Positions 28,923 to 39,529 are shown, counted from the stretch's first letter. The stretch is 64,000 nt of DNA from Pandoraea anapnoica (GCF_902459765.1 NZ_CABPSP010000012.1:124001-188000), one strand, 5' to 3'. The notes: a model not told the origin generated them from the letters alone. A program made the numbers and translations.

Positions 28923-30863
28923 TCAGACGATCTGCTCCATGGCTTCCTGCGCTTCGAGCCATTCGGCTTCCACGTCGGCGAGTCTGGCGGTTACATCGGC
29001 CTGCTGCTTGAGGCTATCGGTCAGGAGCGATTTCTTCGCTTCTTCGTACGTAGCGCTGTCGGCGAGGATGGCATCGAGCCGAGCCTTCTCGTCCGATAGT
29101 TGGCTCATCGACGCTTCGAGTTTTTCGATCTTGCGCTGGAGCGGCTTGCGCAGTTGCGACAGACGCTGGCGTTCCTGCGCCTCGGCGCGCTTCTGATCGC
29201 GGCGATTGACGCCATCGTCGCCACTCGCGCTATCGCCCGCGCCGCTGCTGGCTTCGCGTGCGGCGGCGCGCTGATCGGCTGAGTGTTGCAGCAGCCAGTC
29301 GCGGTAATCGTCGAGATCGCCGTCGAACGGCTTCACTTCGCCGGAGGCCACGAGCAGGAACTGATCGGTCGTTGCGCGCAGCAAGTGCCGGTCGTGCGAG
29401 ACGAGAATCAGCGTGCCGTCGAACTGTGCGAGCGCCATCGTCAGGGCGTGGCGCGTTTCCAGATCCAGGTGATTGGTCGGTTCGTCCAGCAGCAGAAGGT
29501 TCGGCTTTTGCCAAATGATGAGCGCGAGCGCCAGACGCGCCTTTTCGCCGCCCGAGAACGGTGCGATGGACGACGTCGCCATATCGCCTCGGAAGTTGAA
29601 CCCACCGAGGAAGTCGCGCAATTCCTGCTCGCGTGTATCGGGTGCGAGACGCTGCAAGTGCTGCAACGGCGAATCGTCGTGACGCAAGGTTTCGACCTGA
29701 TGTTGCGCGAAGTAGCCGATCTGTAATCCCTTGCCGGTCTTCACGTCTCCGGCAAGTGCTGCAAGCGTACCGGCAAGCGTCTTGATGAGCGTCGATTTCC
29801 CTTGGCCGTTCGCGCCGAGCAGGCCGATGCGTTGCTCGTTCTGCACCGACATCGTCACATGTGGGAGGATCACCTTTTCGCCGCCATCATCGAGACGATA
29901 GCCGCAGCGAACGCCTTCGAGTACGAGCATCGGATTCGGTGCGCTGTCGGCCGGCCGGAATTCGAACGTGAACGGCGACGCGACGTGTGCGGGCGCGATG
30001 CGCTCCATCTTTTCGAGCGCTTTCATGCGGCTCTGCGCCTGACGTGCCTTGGTCGCCTTCGCTTTGAAGCGCGTGATGAACGATTCGAGGTGCGCAATTG
30101 TCTTCTGCTGTTTATCGAAGGCGTTCTGTTGCAGCGCCAGTTGCTGGCCGCGCGTGATTTCGAATTGGCTGTAGTTGCCGCCGTAGCGCTTGATCTGCTG
30201 GTTCTCGAGATGCAGGGTGACGTTACAGACTTCGTCCAGAAATTCGCGATCGTGGGAAATCACGATTAGCGTGCCTGCGTAACGCTTGAGCCAGTCTTCG
30301 AGCCAGACGATAGCGTCCAGATCCAGGTGGTTGGTCGGTTCGTCGAGTAGCAGCAGATCGGACGGACACATCAGCGCTTGCGCCAGATTCAGACGCATGC
30401 GCCAGCCGCCGGAGAAGCTGGCAACCGGCAACTGCGTTTGCGCGAGCGTGAAGCCGAGGCCGAGGAGCAAGGCTTCTCCGCGTGCCGGGGCGGTGTAACC
30501 GTCGGCGTCGGCGAAGGCGGCGTGGGCTTCACCTTGGGCGTGTCCGTCGTGGGCGGCTTCGGCGGCGGCGAGCTTCGCTTCGATCTCTCTGAGTCGAGTG
30601 TCGCCATCGAGCACGTAATCGAGCGCTGTGCGATCGACGGCAGGCGTCTCCTGCATGACGTGTGCGACGCGCCAACTGCTGGGCACGAAGGCGTCGCCGC
30701 TATCAGCGTGCAACTGGCCGCGCAATAGCGCGAAGAGCGTGGACTTGCCTGCGCCGTTCGCGCCGACGAGGCCGACGCGCTCGCCGGGATTCAGCGTGAC
30801 GGAGGTGTCTTCGAAGAGCGACTTGGTGCCGCGGGCGAGGCTGAGGTGTTCGAATCGGATCAC
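28923..30863 (-). CDS. ABC-F family ATPase (YheS/Uup type)
   Basis: The 646-residue soluble protein carries two ABC domains and no membrane part, the mark of ABC-F proteins that act on ribosomes. Walker A motifs are GANGAGKSTLF and GANGQGKSTLIKT. Signature motifs are FSGGWRMRLNLAQAL and FSGGEKARLALALI, and both Walker B regions read LLLDEPTNHLDL. A charged linker (DKQQKTIAHLESFITRFKAK and following) lies between domains. The C-terminal tail (about 560-646) is a coiled coil. The GTG at 30863 is used because VIRFEHLSLARGTKSLFED matches the family start. Length and layout are closest to YheS. Confidence 0.93.
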   Translation of the reverse strand: MIRFEHLSLARGTKSLFEDTSVTLNPGERVGLVGANGAGKSTLFALLRGQLHADSGDAFVPSSWRVAHVMQETPAVDRTALDYVLDGDTRLREIEAKLAAAEAAHDGHAQGEAHAAFADADGYTAPARGEALLLGLGFTLAQTQLPVASFSGGWRMRLNLAQALMCPSDLLLLDEPTNHLDLDAIVWLEDWLKRYAGTLIVISHDREFLDEVCNVTLHLENQQIKRYGGNYSQFEITRGQQLALQQNAFDKQQKTIAHLESFITRFKAKATKARQAQSRMKALEKMERIAPAHVASPFTFEFRPADSAPNPMLVLEGVRCGYRLDDGGEKVILPHVTMSVQNEQRIGLLGANGQGKSTLIKTLAGTLAALAGDVKTGKGLQIGYFAQHQVETLRHDDSPLQHLQRLAPDTREQELRDFLGGFNFRGDMATSSIAPFSGGEKARLALALIIWQKPNLLLLDEPTNHLDLETRHALTMALAQFDGTLILVSHDRHLLRATTDQFLLVASGEVKPFDGDLDDYRDWLLQHSADQRAAAREASSGAGDSASGDDGVNRRDQKRAEAQERQRLSQLRKPLQRKIEKLEASMSQLSDEKARLDAILADSATYEEAKKSLLTDSLKQQADVTARLADVEAEWLEAQEAMEQIV

Positions 30864-31049
30864 AGCGAAAGGGAATAGGGAGGGGCGAACCAAGCCGTCG
30901 CAACCGCGCGGCGAAAACGCGTATTTTACCGGGTGTGGCGAGATTGGCGGAGGAATGCGGGGGAATCGGTGATGCGGGCGGCGTGAATGCATGACATGCG
31001 ACGCGTGTCATGCATTTCGGAGATACGCGAATGGCAGTAACGCGCCTTG

Positions 31050-31649
31050 TCAACGGATCTTGAACGCTCGGAAGTTGCGAAAAGCGATATGTACAACGCC
31101 GGGGACGAGCTCGTGCTCCTCTGAAAGCTGGATCGGATCAGGTACGTTCACAATCATTGTGTTTTCGGGGGCATTGTCAGGCCTCGGTATGCCGTCTCCG
31201 TCACCGCCAGGATCGTAGACATAGAATTGCATCTTCTTCGAAAACTGCGCCTCGTAAGTGAGTCGGTGGGAGCGCGTACGCCAGTAAGGCACGGCCGTGG
31301 CGTTCAGTATTAACCACAGGCCCTGTTCCGACTCTCGGTGTGGATGTAGCCAAAACGAGCAGTGGAAGTGGCGATATATGCCCTCGATCGGTGCGCCGTG
31401 TTCATCCGAAACGCGAAAGTCAAATGACACGCCGTACTCGCCCCCGGCTTGCGGGATAACCCAGATCTGCTCAAGCTTTGTTGATTCTTCAGGCGTGAGC
31501 GCTGGCGAGAATACGGCGACGTTCCCGCCCTCCTGTTGAGTCATATGGATGCGGGTGGGATCACCTACTACACGCCACCCGTCAAAATTGCCCGTGGCGA
31601 AATCGCCGTTGGCCAGAATCTCTCCCTTCTTGCCTTCCATGGTGTGCAT
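31050..31649 (-). CDS. Unknown tandem-family protein, copy C (diverged)
   Basis: The 199-residue protein is the most diverged of three tandem paralogues and starts 31 bases after copy B, so it is co-transcribed with it. It keeps the family opening ILANGDFATGNFDGW, then WVIPQAGGEYGVSFDFRVSD, HFHCSFWLHPH and LWLILNATAVPYW. There is no signal peptide or membrane helix. The NGDF-TG-F-GW opening and beta-rich alternation resemble carbohydrate-binding jelly-roll modules, but I cannot assign it to a named family. GAGG lies just before the ATG. Confidence 0.75.
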   Translation of the reverse strand: MHTMEGKKGEILANGDFATGNFDGWRVVGDPTRIHMTQQEGGNVAVFSPALTPEESTKLEQIWVIPQAGGEYGVSFDFRVSDEHGAPIEGIYRHFHCSFWLHPHRESEQGLWLILNATAVPYWRTRSHRLTYEAQFSKKMQFYVYDPGGDGDGIPRPDNAPENTMIVNVPDPIQLSEEHELVPGVVHIAFRNFRAFKIR

Positions 31650-31679
31650 GACGAACCTCGCGGTTGAAGGTGCCTGGAA

Positions 31680-32270
31680 TCAGGCGGCCTTGAACAAGGA
31701 GACATCACGAACGGCATAGGGGCAGTCACCGACGTCGAAATCGGCAGGCAAGACGAGATCGGGGCTTTCATCGATGACGTCCAGTTGTTGGTAGCCCTCT
31801 CGTCCGATCGGGGGCGAGCGTAGCGCATCAGGGCGGCCGTTCTCGTTATTGAAGTAAATTTCGAATCGCATTCTGCCTCGGTCTTTCAACGAGAACCGAT
31901 ACACGGACTTGCTCCAAAATGGCACGGCCACCGGGTCGAGAATGACCCAGAGGCCGTCCCCTCCGTCGTGCGGGTGAAGCCACAAATGAATGCTCGTCTT
32001 TCGCGTGATATCCGGAAACGCATCCCCGCGTTTATCGGACGTCCGAAGCCAGAACGAAAAAATGTATGAACCGCTCGCTCGCTCCCGAACTACTTCCTGG
32101 CGAAGTAGGACGCGGGCGTCGTAGGGAACGGGCATGATTACGGCAACGTGCGTGCCTTCCTGTCGCGCGAGGAAAATGTCCTCGGGGTGGGTGACGCTCC
32201 AACCCGCAAAATCGCCCGTGGCAAAGTGCCCGTTGGTCAACAGTTCGCCGGTACTTTGTTGGTCGGCCAT
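31680..32270 (-). CDS. Unknown tandem-family protein, copy B
   Basis: The 196-residue protein is closely similar along its full length to copy A (32491-33081). Shared parts are STGELLTNG, GDF-GWSV, IFLARQE, SFWLRTSDKRG/TFWIRTSDKRG, FEIYFNN and the identical C-terminus VSLFKAA. No signal sequence is visible, so the product is likely cytoplasmic or leaves by an unrecognised route. The fold is probably an all-beta, lectin-like jelly roll, which is inference from the opening motif. It has a strong AAGGAGG ribosome binding site and its own lux-box-like promoter at 32389-32434. Confidence 0.78.
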   Translation of the reverse strand: MADQQSTGELLTNGHFATGDFAGWSVTHPEDIFLARQEGTHVAVIMPVPYDARVLLRQEVVRERASGSYIFSFWLRTSDKRGDAFPDITRKTSIHLWLHPHDGGDGLWVILDPVAVPFWSKSVYRFSLKDRGRMRFEIYFNNENGRPDALRSPPIGREGYQQLDVIDESPDLVLPADFDVGDCPYAVRDVSLFKAA

Positions 32271-32388
32271 GTCAGCCTCCTTGTTAAGGTTCCGATAGGT
32301 TCGGCACCGTCGGAACACGCGCGTTACCCCGTCGTCGAACGGAGCATCTCCCGGTCCGGCAATACGTTCAGCGGATCGTTTGTGTGAA

Positions 32389-32434
32389 TCTATGCGCGGA
32401 AGACGTGGCGCGTCACCTGTCAACGTTGACAGGT
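32389..32434 (-). promoter_or_regulatory. Lux-box-like palindrome and -10 upstream of copy B
   Basis: The perfect 20-bp palindrome ACCTGTCAACGTTGACAGGT occupies 32415-32434. Its arms ACCTGT and ACAGGT are those of the classical V. fischeri lux box. On the minus strand, CATAGA (32394-32389) lies where a -10 would be. The predicted start near 32382 puts the palindrome centre at -42.5, the usual site for LuxR activation. Same spacing as the copy A element. Confidence 0.65.
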
Positions 32435-32490
32435 GGCGTGCGGAGCGAGATCTGGTGGAAGACTAAGAATAAGGCTAGGAGTCTTTGCGC

Positions 32491-33081
32491 TCAGGCAGCC
32501 TTGAACAATGAGACGTGACGAATCGCATATGGCCAATCGCCGACGTCCGAATCGGCGGGCAAGACGAGTTCGGGGCTTTCATCGACGACGGCTAGTTGTT
32601 CGTAGCCTTCGCGCTCGATCGGCGTGAAGTGTTGCGCATCGGGGCGGGCGTTATAGTTGTTGAAGTAAATTTCAAATTGCAGGGTGCCTCGGTCTTCCAA
32701 CAAGAAGTGATAGACCCGCCTCCCCCAAAATTGCACGGCGGGTGGGTCGAGCCTGTACCAGTATCCGACCCCTTCGTCCAACGGGTGCACCCATAAGTGA
32801 ACGTTCGTGTTTCGCGCGATACCCGGAACCGCGTTTCCTCGCTTGTCGGACGTCCGAATCCAGAACGTAAGAATGTATTTACCGCTTGCGCGCTCCTGAG
32901 TCACTCGCTGGCGAAGTGAAATGCCGCTGAGGTAGGGAACAGGCATTAAAACAGCAACGTGCCCGCTTTCCTGTCGTGCAAGGAAAATTTGCTCGTGATC
33001 GGAGACGCTCCAGCCGAGGAAATCGCCGTTAGCGAACTGGCCATTGGTCAGCAGTTCTCCGGTACTTTGATGTTCGGCCAT
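32491..33081 (-). CDS. Unknown tandem-family protein, copy A
   Basis: This is the first gene of the three-paralogue cluster in transcription order and has 196 residues. It contains STGELLTNGQFANGDFLGW, IFLARQESGHVAVLMPVPYL, TFWIRTSDKRGNAVPGI, HLWVHPLDEG, FEIYFNNYNARPD and the C-terminal VSLFKAA. It lacks a signal peptide and membrane helices. GC and codon bias look weaker than in the flanking cardiolipin synthase and ABC-F genes, consistent with acquisition. AGGAGG precedes the ATG. The leader of about 140 bases upstream is a near copy of that before copy B and contains a lux-box-like palindrome. Confidence 0.78.
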   Translation of the reverse strand: MAEHQSTGELLTNGQFANGDFLGWSVSDHEQIFLARQESGHVAVLMPVPYLSGISLRQRVTQERASGKYILTFWIRTSDKRGNAVPGIARNTNVHLWVHPLDEGVGYWYRLDPPAVQFWGRRVYHFLLEDRGTLQFEIYFNNYNARPDAQHFTPIEREGYEQLAVVDESPELVLPADSDVGDWPYAIRHVSLFKAA

Positions 33082-33198
33082 GATAGCCTCCTGAGTAAGG
33101 CACCGACGGACCCGGCACCATCGAAGCGCGCATATGATCTCGTCACCGAACGGGCATCTCCCGGTTCGGAAAGACGTTCTACGGATCGTCTGAGTGAG

Positions 33199-33244
33199 AC
33201 TATGCGCGGGAGATGCGGGGCGTCACCTGTCAACGTTGACAGGT
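33199..33244 (-). promoter_or_regulatory. Lux-box-like palindrome and -10 upstream of copy A
   Basis: The same 20-bp palindrome, ACCTGTCAACGTTGACAGGT, lies at 33225-33244 and is flanked by further matching bases that extend the perfect symmetry to 28 bp (33221-33248). On the minus strand CATAGT (33204-33199) is the -10 candidate. The predicted start near 33192 again places the palindrome centre at -42.5, overlapping the -35 position. Confidence 0.7.
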
Positions 33245-33312
33245 GACGTGCGGTGCGGGATCTGGCGGGAGAAAGAGGGTAAGGCGAGACGAAGGGGGCA
33301 TGCCCCCGGACC

Positions 33313-34740
33313 CTAGAGAATCGGTGCAAACAACCTTGCGACGCGCATCACGATCTGACGCCATCGCGGAATCTTCCGGAAGTCGTCTTTATCGAGCAGC
33401 CCGGCGTGCTCGAAGTCATGCGTGAGCATAAAGGCGACGTCATCGGCGAAACCACGGTCCACCGTGAGCAGCATGATCTCGAAGTTCAGGCGGAACGACC
33501 GGTTGTCGAGGTTTGCGCTTCCGACCGCCGCCGCGTTGTCGTCGATCAGGACGACCTTCTGATGGATAAAGCCGTGGTGATAACGATAAACGTTGATGCC
33601 ACTGCGCGCCGCCTCGTAGGCATACGACGTCGTCGCCTCGAAGACCACATAATGGTCCGCCCGGTCCGGAATCAGTATGCGCACATCGACACCGCGCAGT
33701 ACCGCCAGGCGCAGCGCGGCGAATACGGCTTCGTCGGGGACGAAGTAGGGCGTAGTGAGCCAGATACGCTTTTGTGCGGCATTGATCGCCGTCACGAAGA
33801 AGAGCGAGGACGTCTCCAGTCGATCCGCGGGGCCACTCGGCACCACCTGACAGTGCATGTCTTCGCCGGACGCGACAGGTTGACGATTGAGCTCCGGCAC
33901 CATGCCCGTACACCAGTGCCAGTCTTCGGCAAAGGCGCGCTGAATACCCACCACTGCCGGTCCACGCACGGAAATGTGCGTGTCACGCCACGGCGCAAGC
34001 GGCGGCTTCTCTCCGAGGTATTCCACCCCGACGTTGTGCCCCCCGATGAACGCTTCGTTGCCGTCGATCACCACGATCTTGCGGTGATTGCGGAAATTCA
34101 GCTGAAAGCGATTGACGAAGATGCCGCGCTTTTTGGCTGCGAACTCATGCACCTGCACGCCACCCTCGCGCAGCTTCTGACAATAGCTGCGCGGCAGGTC
34201 GTGGCTGCCGATGCTGTCGTACAGGAGATAGACCTTCACGCCCGTTGCGGCGCGCGCCAACAGGCGAGCGGATAGGGCGCGACCGAGCGCATCGTCCTTG
34301 ACGATGAAGAACTGAACGATGACGTAATCGCGCGCGCGGTCGATCGCGGCGAAGATGGCGTCGAACGTGGCGCGTCCGTTGACGAGCAACCGGACGCGAT
34401 TGCCTGCCACGAACGACATCCCGGTCATGGCCGTGAGCGCCGCAAACTCCGGGTGCGCTTCCATCGCGACAGGCGGCTCGCCGCTCCACTGCGTCTCGCC
34501 CATTCGGGATTGCAGCACCTCATTGCGCGCCCGGCGTGCTTCCACGTAGCCGATGAACTTCGAGCGTCCGAGAAACAGATAGGGGATGAGCGTGAGATAG
34601 GGCATCGTCACGAGCGAGACGGCCCAGGCGACGGCACCCTGCGAAGTGCGCACCGTCAGAACTGCATGGATCGCGGCGGCGATCCCCAATGCATGGAGAC
34701 AGGCGACGGCAAAGCCGACGTCGAGCCAATTGAGCACCAT
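33313..34740 (-). CDS. cls: Cardiolipin synthase (phospholipase D type)
   Basis: The 475-residue membrane enzyme makes cardiolipin from phosphatidylglycerol. Two N-terminal membrane helices (about 8-28 and 36-57) precede two PLD catalytic motifs. The first is HRKIVVID with His219, Lys221 and Asp226, followed by FIGGHNVGVEYLG. The second is FIHQKVVLIDDNAAAVGSAN near residue 390, followed by LDNRSF. The layout matches ClsA. It is transcribed toward the lux-box cluster and ends about 65 bases before it. A GGGGGCATGCCCCC palindrome (33294-33307) follows the stop. Confidence 0.94.
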   Translation of the reverse strand: MVLNWLDVGFAVACLHALGIAAAIHAVLTVRTSQGAVAWAVSLVTMPYLTLIPYLFLGRSKFIGYVEARRARNEVLQSRMGETQWSGEPPVAMEAHPEFAALTAMTGMSFVAGNRVRLLVNGRATFDAIFAAIDRARDYVIVQFFIVKDDALGRALSARLLARAATGVKVYLLYDSIGSHDLPRSYCQKLREGGVQVHEFAAKKRGIFVNRFQLNFRNHRKIVVIDGNEAFIGGHNVGVEYLGEKPPLAPWRDTHISVRGPAVVGIQRAFAEDWHWCTGMVPELNRQPVASGEDMHCQVVPSGPADRLETSSLFFVTAINAAQKRIWLTTPYFVPDEAVFAALRLAVLRGVDVRILIPDRADHYVVFEATTSYAYEAARSGINVYRYHHGFIHQKVVLIDDNAAAVGSANLDNRSFRLNFEIMLLTVDRGFADDVAFMLTHDFEHAGLLDKDDFRKIPRWRQIVMRVARLFAPIL

Positions 34741-34905
34741 GACGGTTCAAATACCTCCATGCCGTGAGTCGCGCCGACTCGGGACCTTGAGTGTAACCGG
34801 GGTGCGCGAACTTAGGCGAGGGCTCGCGGCGCTGACGACAATATCGACATTGAAGTCAGGGCATGCGAGCCCGCGAGGCCAAACGTAGCCGCAGCGATAA
34901 CAGCG

Positions 34906-35802
34906 TTACGGCAGATCGGCAGCCTGCACCAGGAAGACCATGTCGTCGCCGGCGCTGGTGGCCAGCCACGTGATCGGCAAATCAGGGAACGCCGCTTCGA
35001 CAAAGTGACGCTCGTTACCGATTTCCACGACCAGCACGCCGTCGTCCGTCAGGCGTTCGCGTGCTCCTGCGATGATCCGTCGCACGACGTCCATGCCGTC
35101 GTCGCCACCGGCAAGCGCCAGGCGAGGCTCATGACGGTACTCCGCCGGGAGCACCTGCATCGAGCCTTCGTTGACGTAGGGCGGGTTGGTGATGATGACT
35201 TCGTAGCGCTTGCCGTCCGGCAGCGGCGCGTACAGGTCGCCCAGATGCAACGCGACACGGTCGTCGAGACCATAGTCGGCCACGTTGATCTTCGCCACAT
35301 CCAGCGCATCGTGCGAAATGTCGACGGCGTCGATCTGCGCGGCCGGGAACGTCTCAGCGGCGAGGATCGCCAGGCATCCGGAGCCGGTGCACAGTTCAAG
35401 CACGTCGGCGACGTCGTCGGGGTGATTGACCCACGGCTGCAATGCGTCTTCGAGCAATTCGCCGATGAACGAGCGCGGCACGATGACCCGCTCGTCCACA
35501 TAGAACTGATGGCCGTGCATCCACGCTTCGTTCGTGATGTACGACGCGGGAACGCGCTCGCCCGCGCGACGGTTGATGACCGACAGCGCGCGCTCGATTT
35601 CTTCCGGCAGCAAGCGGGCGTCGAGGAACGGGTCGAGCGTGTCGATGGGCAGGTGCAGCGTGTGCAGCAACAGATATGCGGCTTCGTCGTACGCCGTAGC
35701 GGTGCCGTGTCCGAAGGCCAGCTCGGCCTCGGTAAAGCGTGAGACCGCGTAGCGCAGCAGGTCGCGCAACGTCTGGAACGGGTGGGTCTTCTGAGTCGTC
35801 AT
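34906..35802 (-). CDS. prmB: Ribosomal protein L3 N5-glutamine methyltransferase PrmB
   Basis: The 298-residue AdoMet methyltransferase modifies a glutamine in ribosomal protein L3. It has the HemK-type SAM motif LELCTGSGCLAILAAETFP and the catalytic NPPY motif in VIITNPPYVNEGSMQVLP. The N-terminal helical domain has the ERVPASYITNEAWMHGHQFY segment that separates PrmB from PrmC. It ends the dapC-dapD-yffB-dapE-prmB run, 25 bases after dapE, and probably shares its mRNA. Confidence 0.93.
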   Translation of the reverse strand: MTTQKTHPFQTLRDLLRYAVSRFTEAELAFGHGTATAYDEAAYLLLHTLHLPIDTLDPFLDARLLPEEIERALSVINRRAGERVPASYITNEAWMHGHQFYVDERVIVPRSFIGELLEDALQPWVNHPDDVADVLELCTGSGCLAILAAETFPAAQIDAVDISHDALDVAKINVADYGLDDRVALHLGDLYAPLPDGKRYEVIITNPPYVNEGSMQVLPAEYRHEPRLALAGGDDGMDVVRRIIAGARERLTDDGVLVVEIGNERHFVEAAFPDLPITWLATSAGDDMVFLVQAADLP

Positions 35803-35827
35803 GATGGATTAGCCGTGTGCCCGTGTC

Positions 35828-37331
<1,504 letters not shown>

Positions 37332-37474
37332 TGCCGGTACTCCTGAGATGGCGATTGCAAAACATTAGGCACAACAACGTCGATGCGAACATCGACGCGG
37401 ACTTCATAGCGCGAAGGTCAAAGCCCCCGCCGCAGCACCCGCTGCGACGTTGGCTCCTTGGCGCTTGCGCGGAA

Positions 37475-38302
37475 TTATTCGCCGCGCAGCAGGTCGTTGA
37501 TGGCCGTCTTGGCGCGCGTTTGCGCGTCGACCTTCTTGACGATCACGGCGCAATACAGGCTGTACTTGCCGTCCTTCGAGGGCAGGTTGCCCGGCACGAC
37601 GACCGAACCGGCCGGCACGCGGCCGTAATGGACTTCACCCGTTTCGCGGTCATAGATCTTGGTCGACTGACCCAGATACACGCCCATCGAGATCACCGAG
37701 TTCTCTTCGACGATCACGCCTTCCACGACTTCCGAGCGGGCACCGATGAAGCAGTTGTCTTCGATGATGACCGGGTTGGCTTGCAGCGGCTCAAGCACGC
37801 CGCCGATGCCGACACCGCCCGACAGGTGAACGTTCTTGCCGATCTGGGCGCACGAACCGACGGTGGCCCAGGTGTCGACCATCGTGCCTTCGTCGACGTA
37901 TGCGCCGATGTTGGTGTACGACGGCATCAGCACGACGTTCTTGCCGATGAACGAACCACGGCGAGCCACGGCCGGCGGCACGACGCGGAAGCCGCCACGG
38001 GCGAAGTCTTCTGCGGTGTAGTCGGCGAACTTGCTCGGCACCTTGTCGTAGAACTGGCTGAAGCCGCCCGCGGGCATTACGGCGTTGTCTTCCAGGCGGA
38101 ACGACAGCAGCACGGCCTTCTTGATCCACTGGTTGACGATCCATTGACCGTCTTGCTTCTGGGCGACGCGCAGCGCGCCCTTGTCCAGTTCGGCGATGAC
38201 GTGGGAGACGGCTTCACGCACGTCGGCGGGCGCGGCCTTGGCCGAAATCTCGGCACGGTTTTCCCAGGCTTGATCGATAATGGTTTGCAGTTGTTGCGAC
38301 AT
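37475..38302 (-). CDS. dapD: Tetrahydrodipicolinate N-succinyltransferase
   Basis: The 275-residue left-handed beta-helix enzyme uses succinyl-CoA to succinylate tetrahydrodipicolinate in diaminopimelate synthesis. The hexapeptide-repeat region (about 105-215) is visible as [59 protein letters not shown] and [20 protein letters not shown]. Length equals E. coli DapD (274). It follows dapC after 24 bases and precedes the YffB-like gene after 143 bases. Confidence 0.97.
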   Translation of the reverse strand: MSQQLQTIIDQAWENRAEISAKAAPADVREAVSHVIAELDKGALRVAQKQDGQWIVNQWIKKAVLLSFRLEDNAVMPAGGFSQFYDKVPSKFADYTAEDFARGGFRVVPPAVARRGSFIGKNVVLMPSYTNIGAYVDEGTMVDTWATVGSCAQIGKNVHLSGGVGIGGVLEPLQANPVIIEDNCFIGARSEVVEGVIVEENSVISMGVYLGQSTKIYDRETGEVHYGRVPAGSVVVPGNLPSKDGKYSLYCAVIVKKVDAQTRAKTAINDLLRGE

Positions 38303-38326
38303 GGCGAGAATCAGTTGCAGTTGGAA

Positions 38327-39529
38327 TTAAAGGGATTGGCAGAACTGCACGATGCGCTGGGCGCCTTCGGTGCATTCGTCCACATCGGCCACGAGGGCGA
38401 TACGGACATAGTTCTCCGCAGGATTGGCGCCGTGCGCCGCGCGTCCCAGATAAGATCCGGGCAGGACGGCCACATTGTATTGCGCCAGCAACTGGCGCGT
38501 GAATTCCGTGTCCGACAGGCCGGTTTTCGCGTCGACCTTGGCCCACAGATAGAAACCGGCGTCGGGCAGCCGTACGTCGAGCACTTCGGCGAGCATCGGC
38601 GTGACCGTCTGGAATTTCTTCAGGTACTTGCTGCGGTTCAGGCGCACGTGCGCCTCGTCGTTCCACGCGGCGATGCTTGCGGCCTGCACGGCCGGGCTCA
38701 TGGCGCAGCCGTGGTAGGTGCGGTACAGCAGGAATTTCTTGAGGATGGCGGCGTCGCCCGCCACGAAGCCAGAGCGCATGCCCGGCACGTTCGAGCGCTT
38801 CGAGAGGCTCGAGAAGACCACCAGACGCTCGAAGCCACGGCCCAGTTGATGGGCGGCAGCCAGACCGCCCAGCGGCGCGCGTTCTTCGTCGAAGTAAATC
38901 TCGGAGTAACACTCGTCGGACGCGATCACGAAGCCGTATTCGTCCGACAACTCGAACAAGCGCTTCCAGTCGGCCAGACTCAGCACGGCCCCGGTCGGGT
39001 TGCCCGGCGAGCAAAGGTAGACGAGCTGAACGTCGCGCCAGACGTCGGCCGGCACGGCGTCGTAGTCGGGAGCGAAGTTGCGCGCCGGATCGCTGTCGGC
39101 GTAATAGGGCGTGGCGCCCGCGAGCAACGTCGCGCCTTCGTAGATCTGATAGAACGGGTTCGGGCACAGCACGCGCGCGCCGGGTTTGCTGCCATCGACA
39201 ACGGCCTGGGCGAACGAGAAAAGCGCTTCGCGCGAGCCCGTGACCGGCAGCACTTCGGTGGCCGGGTTCACGTTGGGCAGCGCGTAGCGGCGTTCCAGCC
39301 ACTGGGCGATGGCCGCGCGCAGCGGTTCGCCGCCGGCCGTGGCCGGATAGTTCGAGAGACCGCCCAGCCCTTCGATCAGGGCTTCCTTGATGAACTGCGG
39401 CGTCGGATGCTTGGGCTCACCGATGCCAAAGCTGATGGCCTTGTAGGTATTGGCAGGCGTGACGTCCGCCACCAGTGTCTTCAGGCGTTCAAAGGGGTAG
39501 GGCTGGAGCTTGTCGAGTAATGGGTTCAC
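38327..39529 (-). CDS. dapC: Succinyldiaminopimelate transaminase
   Basis: The 400-residue fold-type I PLP aminotransferase converts N-succinyl-2-amino-6-oxopimelate to N-succinyl-LL-DAP. It shows FGIGEPKHPTPQFIKEAL, the YLCSPGNPTGAVL core, VIASDECYSEIYFDE and the PLP lysine in VVFSSLSKRSNVPGMRSGF. The assignment to DapC rather than another aminotransferase rests on its linkage to dapD and dapE. It appears to start with GTG at 39529. A minus-strand TATAAT lies about 250 bases upstream. Confidence 0.95.
   Translation of the reverse strand: MNPLLDKLQPYPFERLKTLVADVTPANTYKAISFGIGEPKHPTPQFIKEALIEGLGGLSNYPATAGGEPLRAAIAQWLERRYALPNVNPATEVLPVTGSREALFSFAQAVVDGSKPGARVLCPNPFYQIYEGATLLAGATPYYADSDPARNFAPDYDAVPADVWRDVQLVYLCSPGNPTGAVLSLADWKRLFELSDEYGFVIASDECYSEIYFDEERAPLGGLAAAHQLGRGFERLVVFSSLSKRSNVPGMRSGFVAGDAAILKKFLLYRTYHGCAMSPAVQAASIAAWNDEAHVRLNRSKYLKKFQTVTPMLAEVLDVRLPDAGFYLWAKVDAKTGLSDTEFTRQLLAQYNVAVLPGSYLGRAAHGANPAENYVRIALVADVDECTEGAQRIVQFCQSL

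Noticed and set aside
28915-28930. ACCTGTCAGA near the end of the ABC-F gene as a third lux box
   Set aside because: Only one arm matches; the second arm is absent.
33294-33307. GGGGGCATGCCCCC palindrome after cls as a terminator
   Set aside because: It has no loop and no T tract, so it was not called a terminator.
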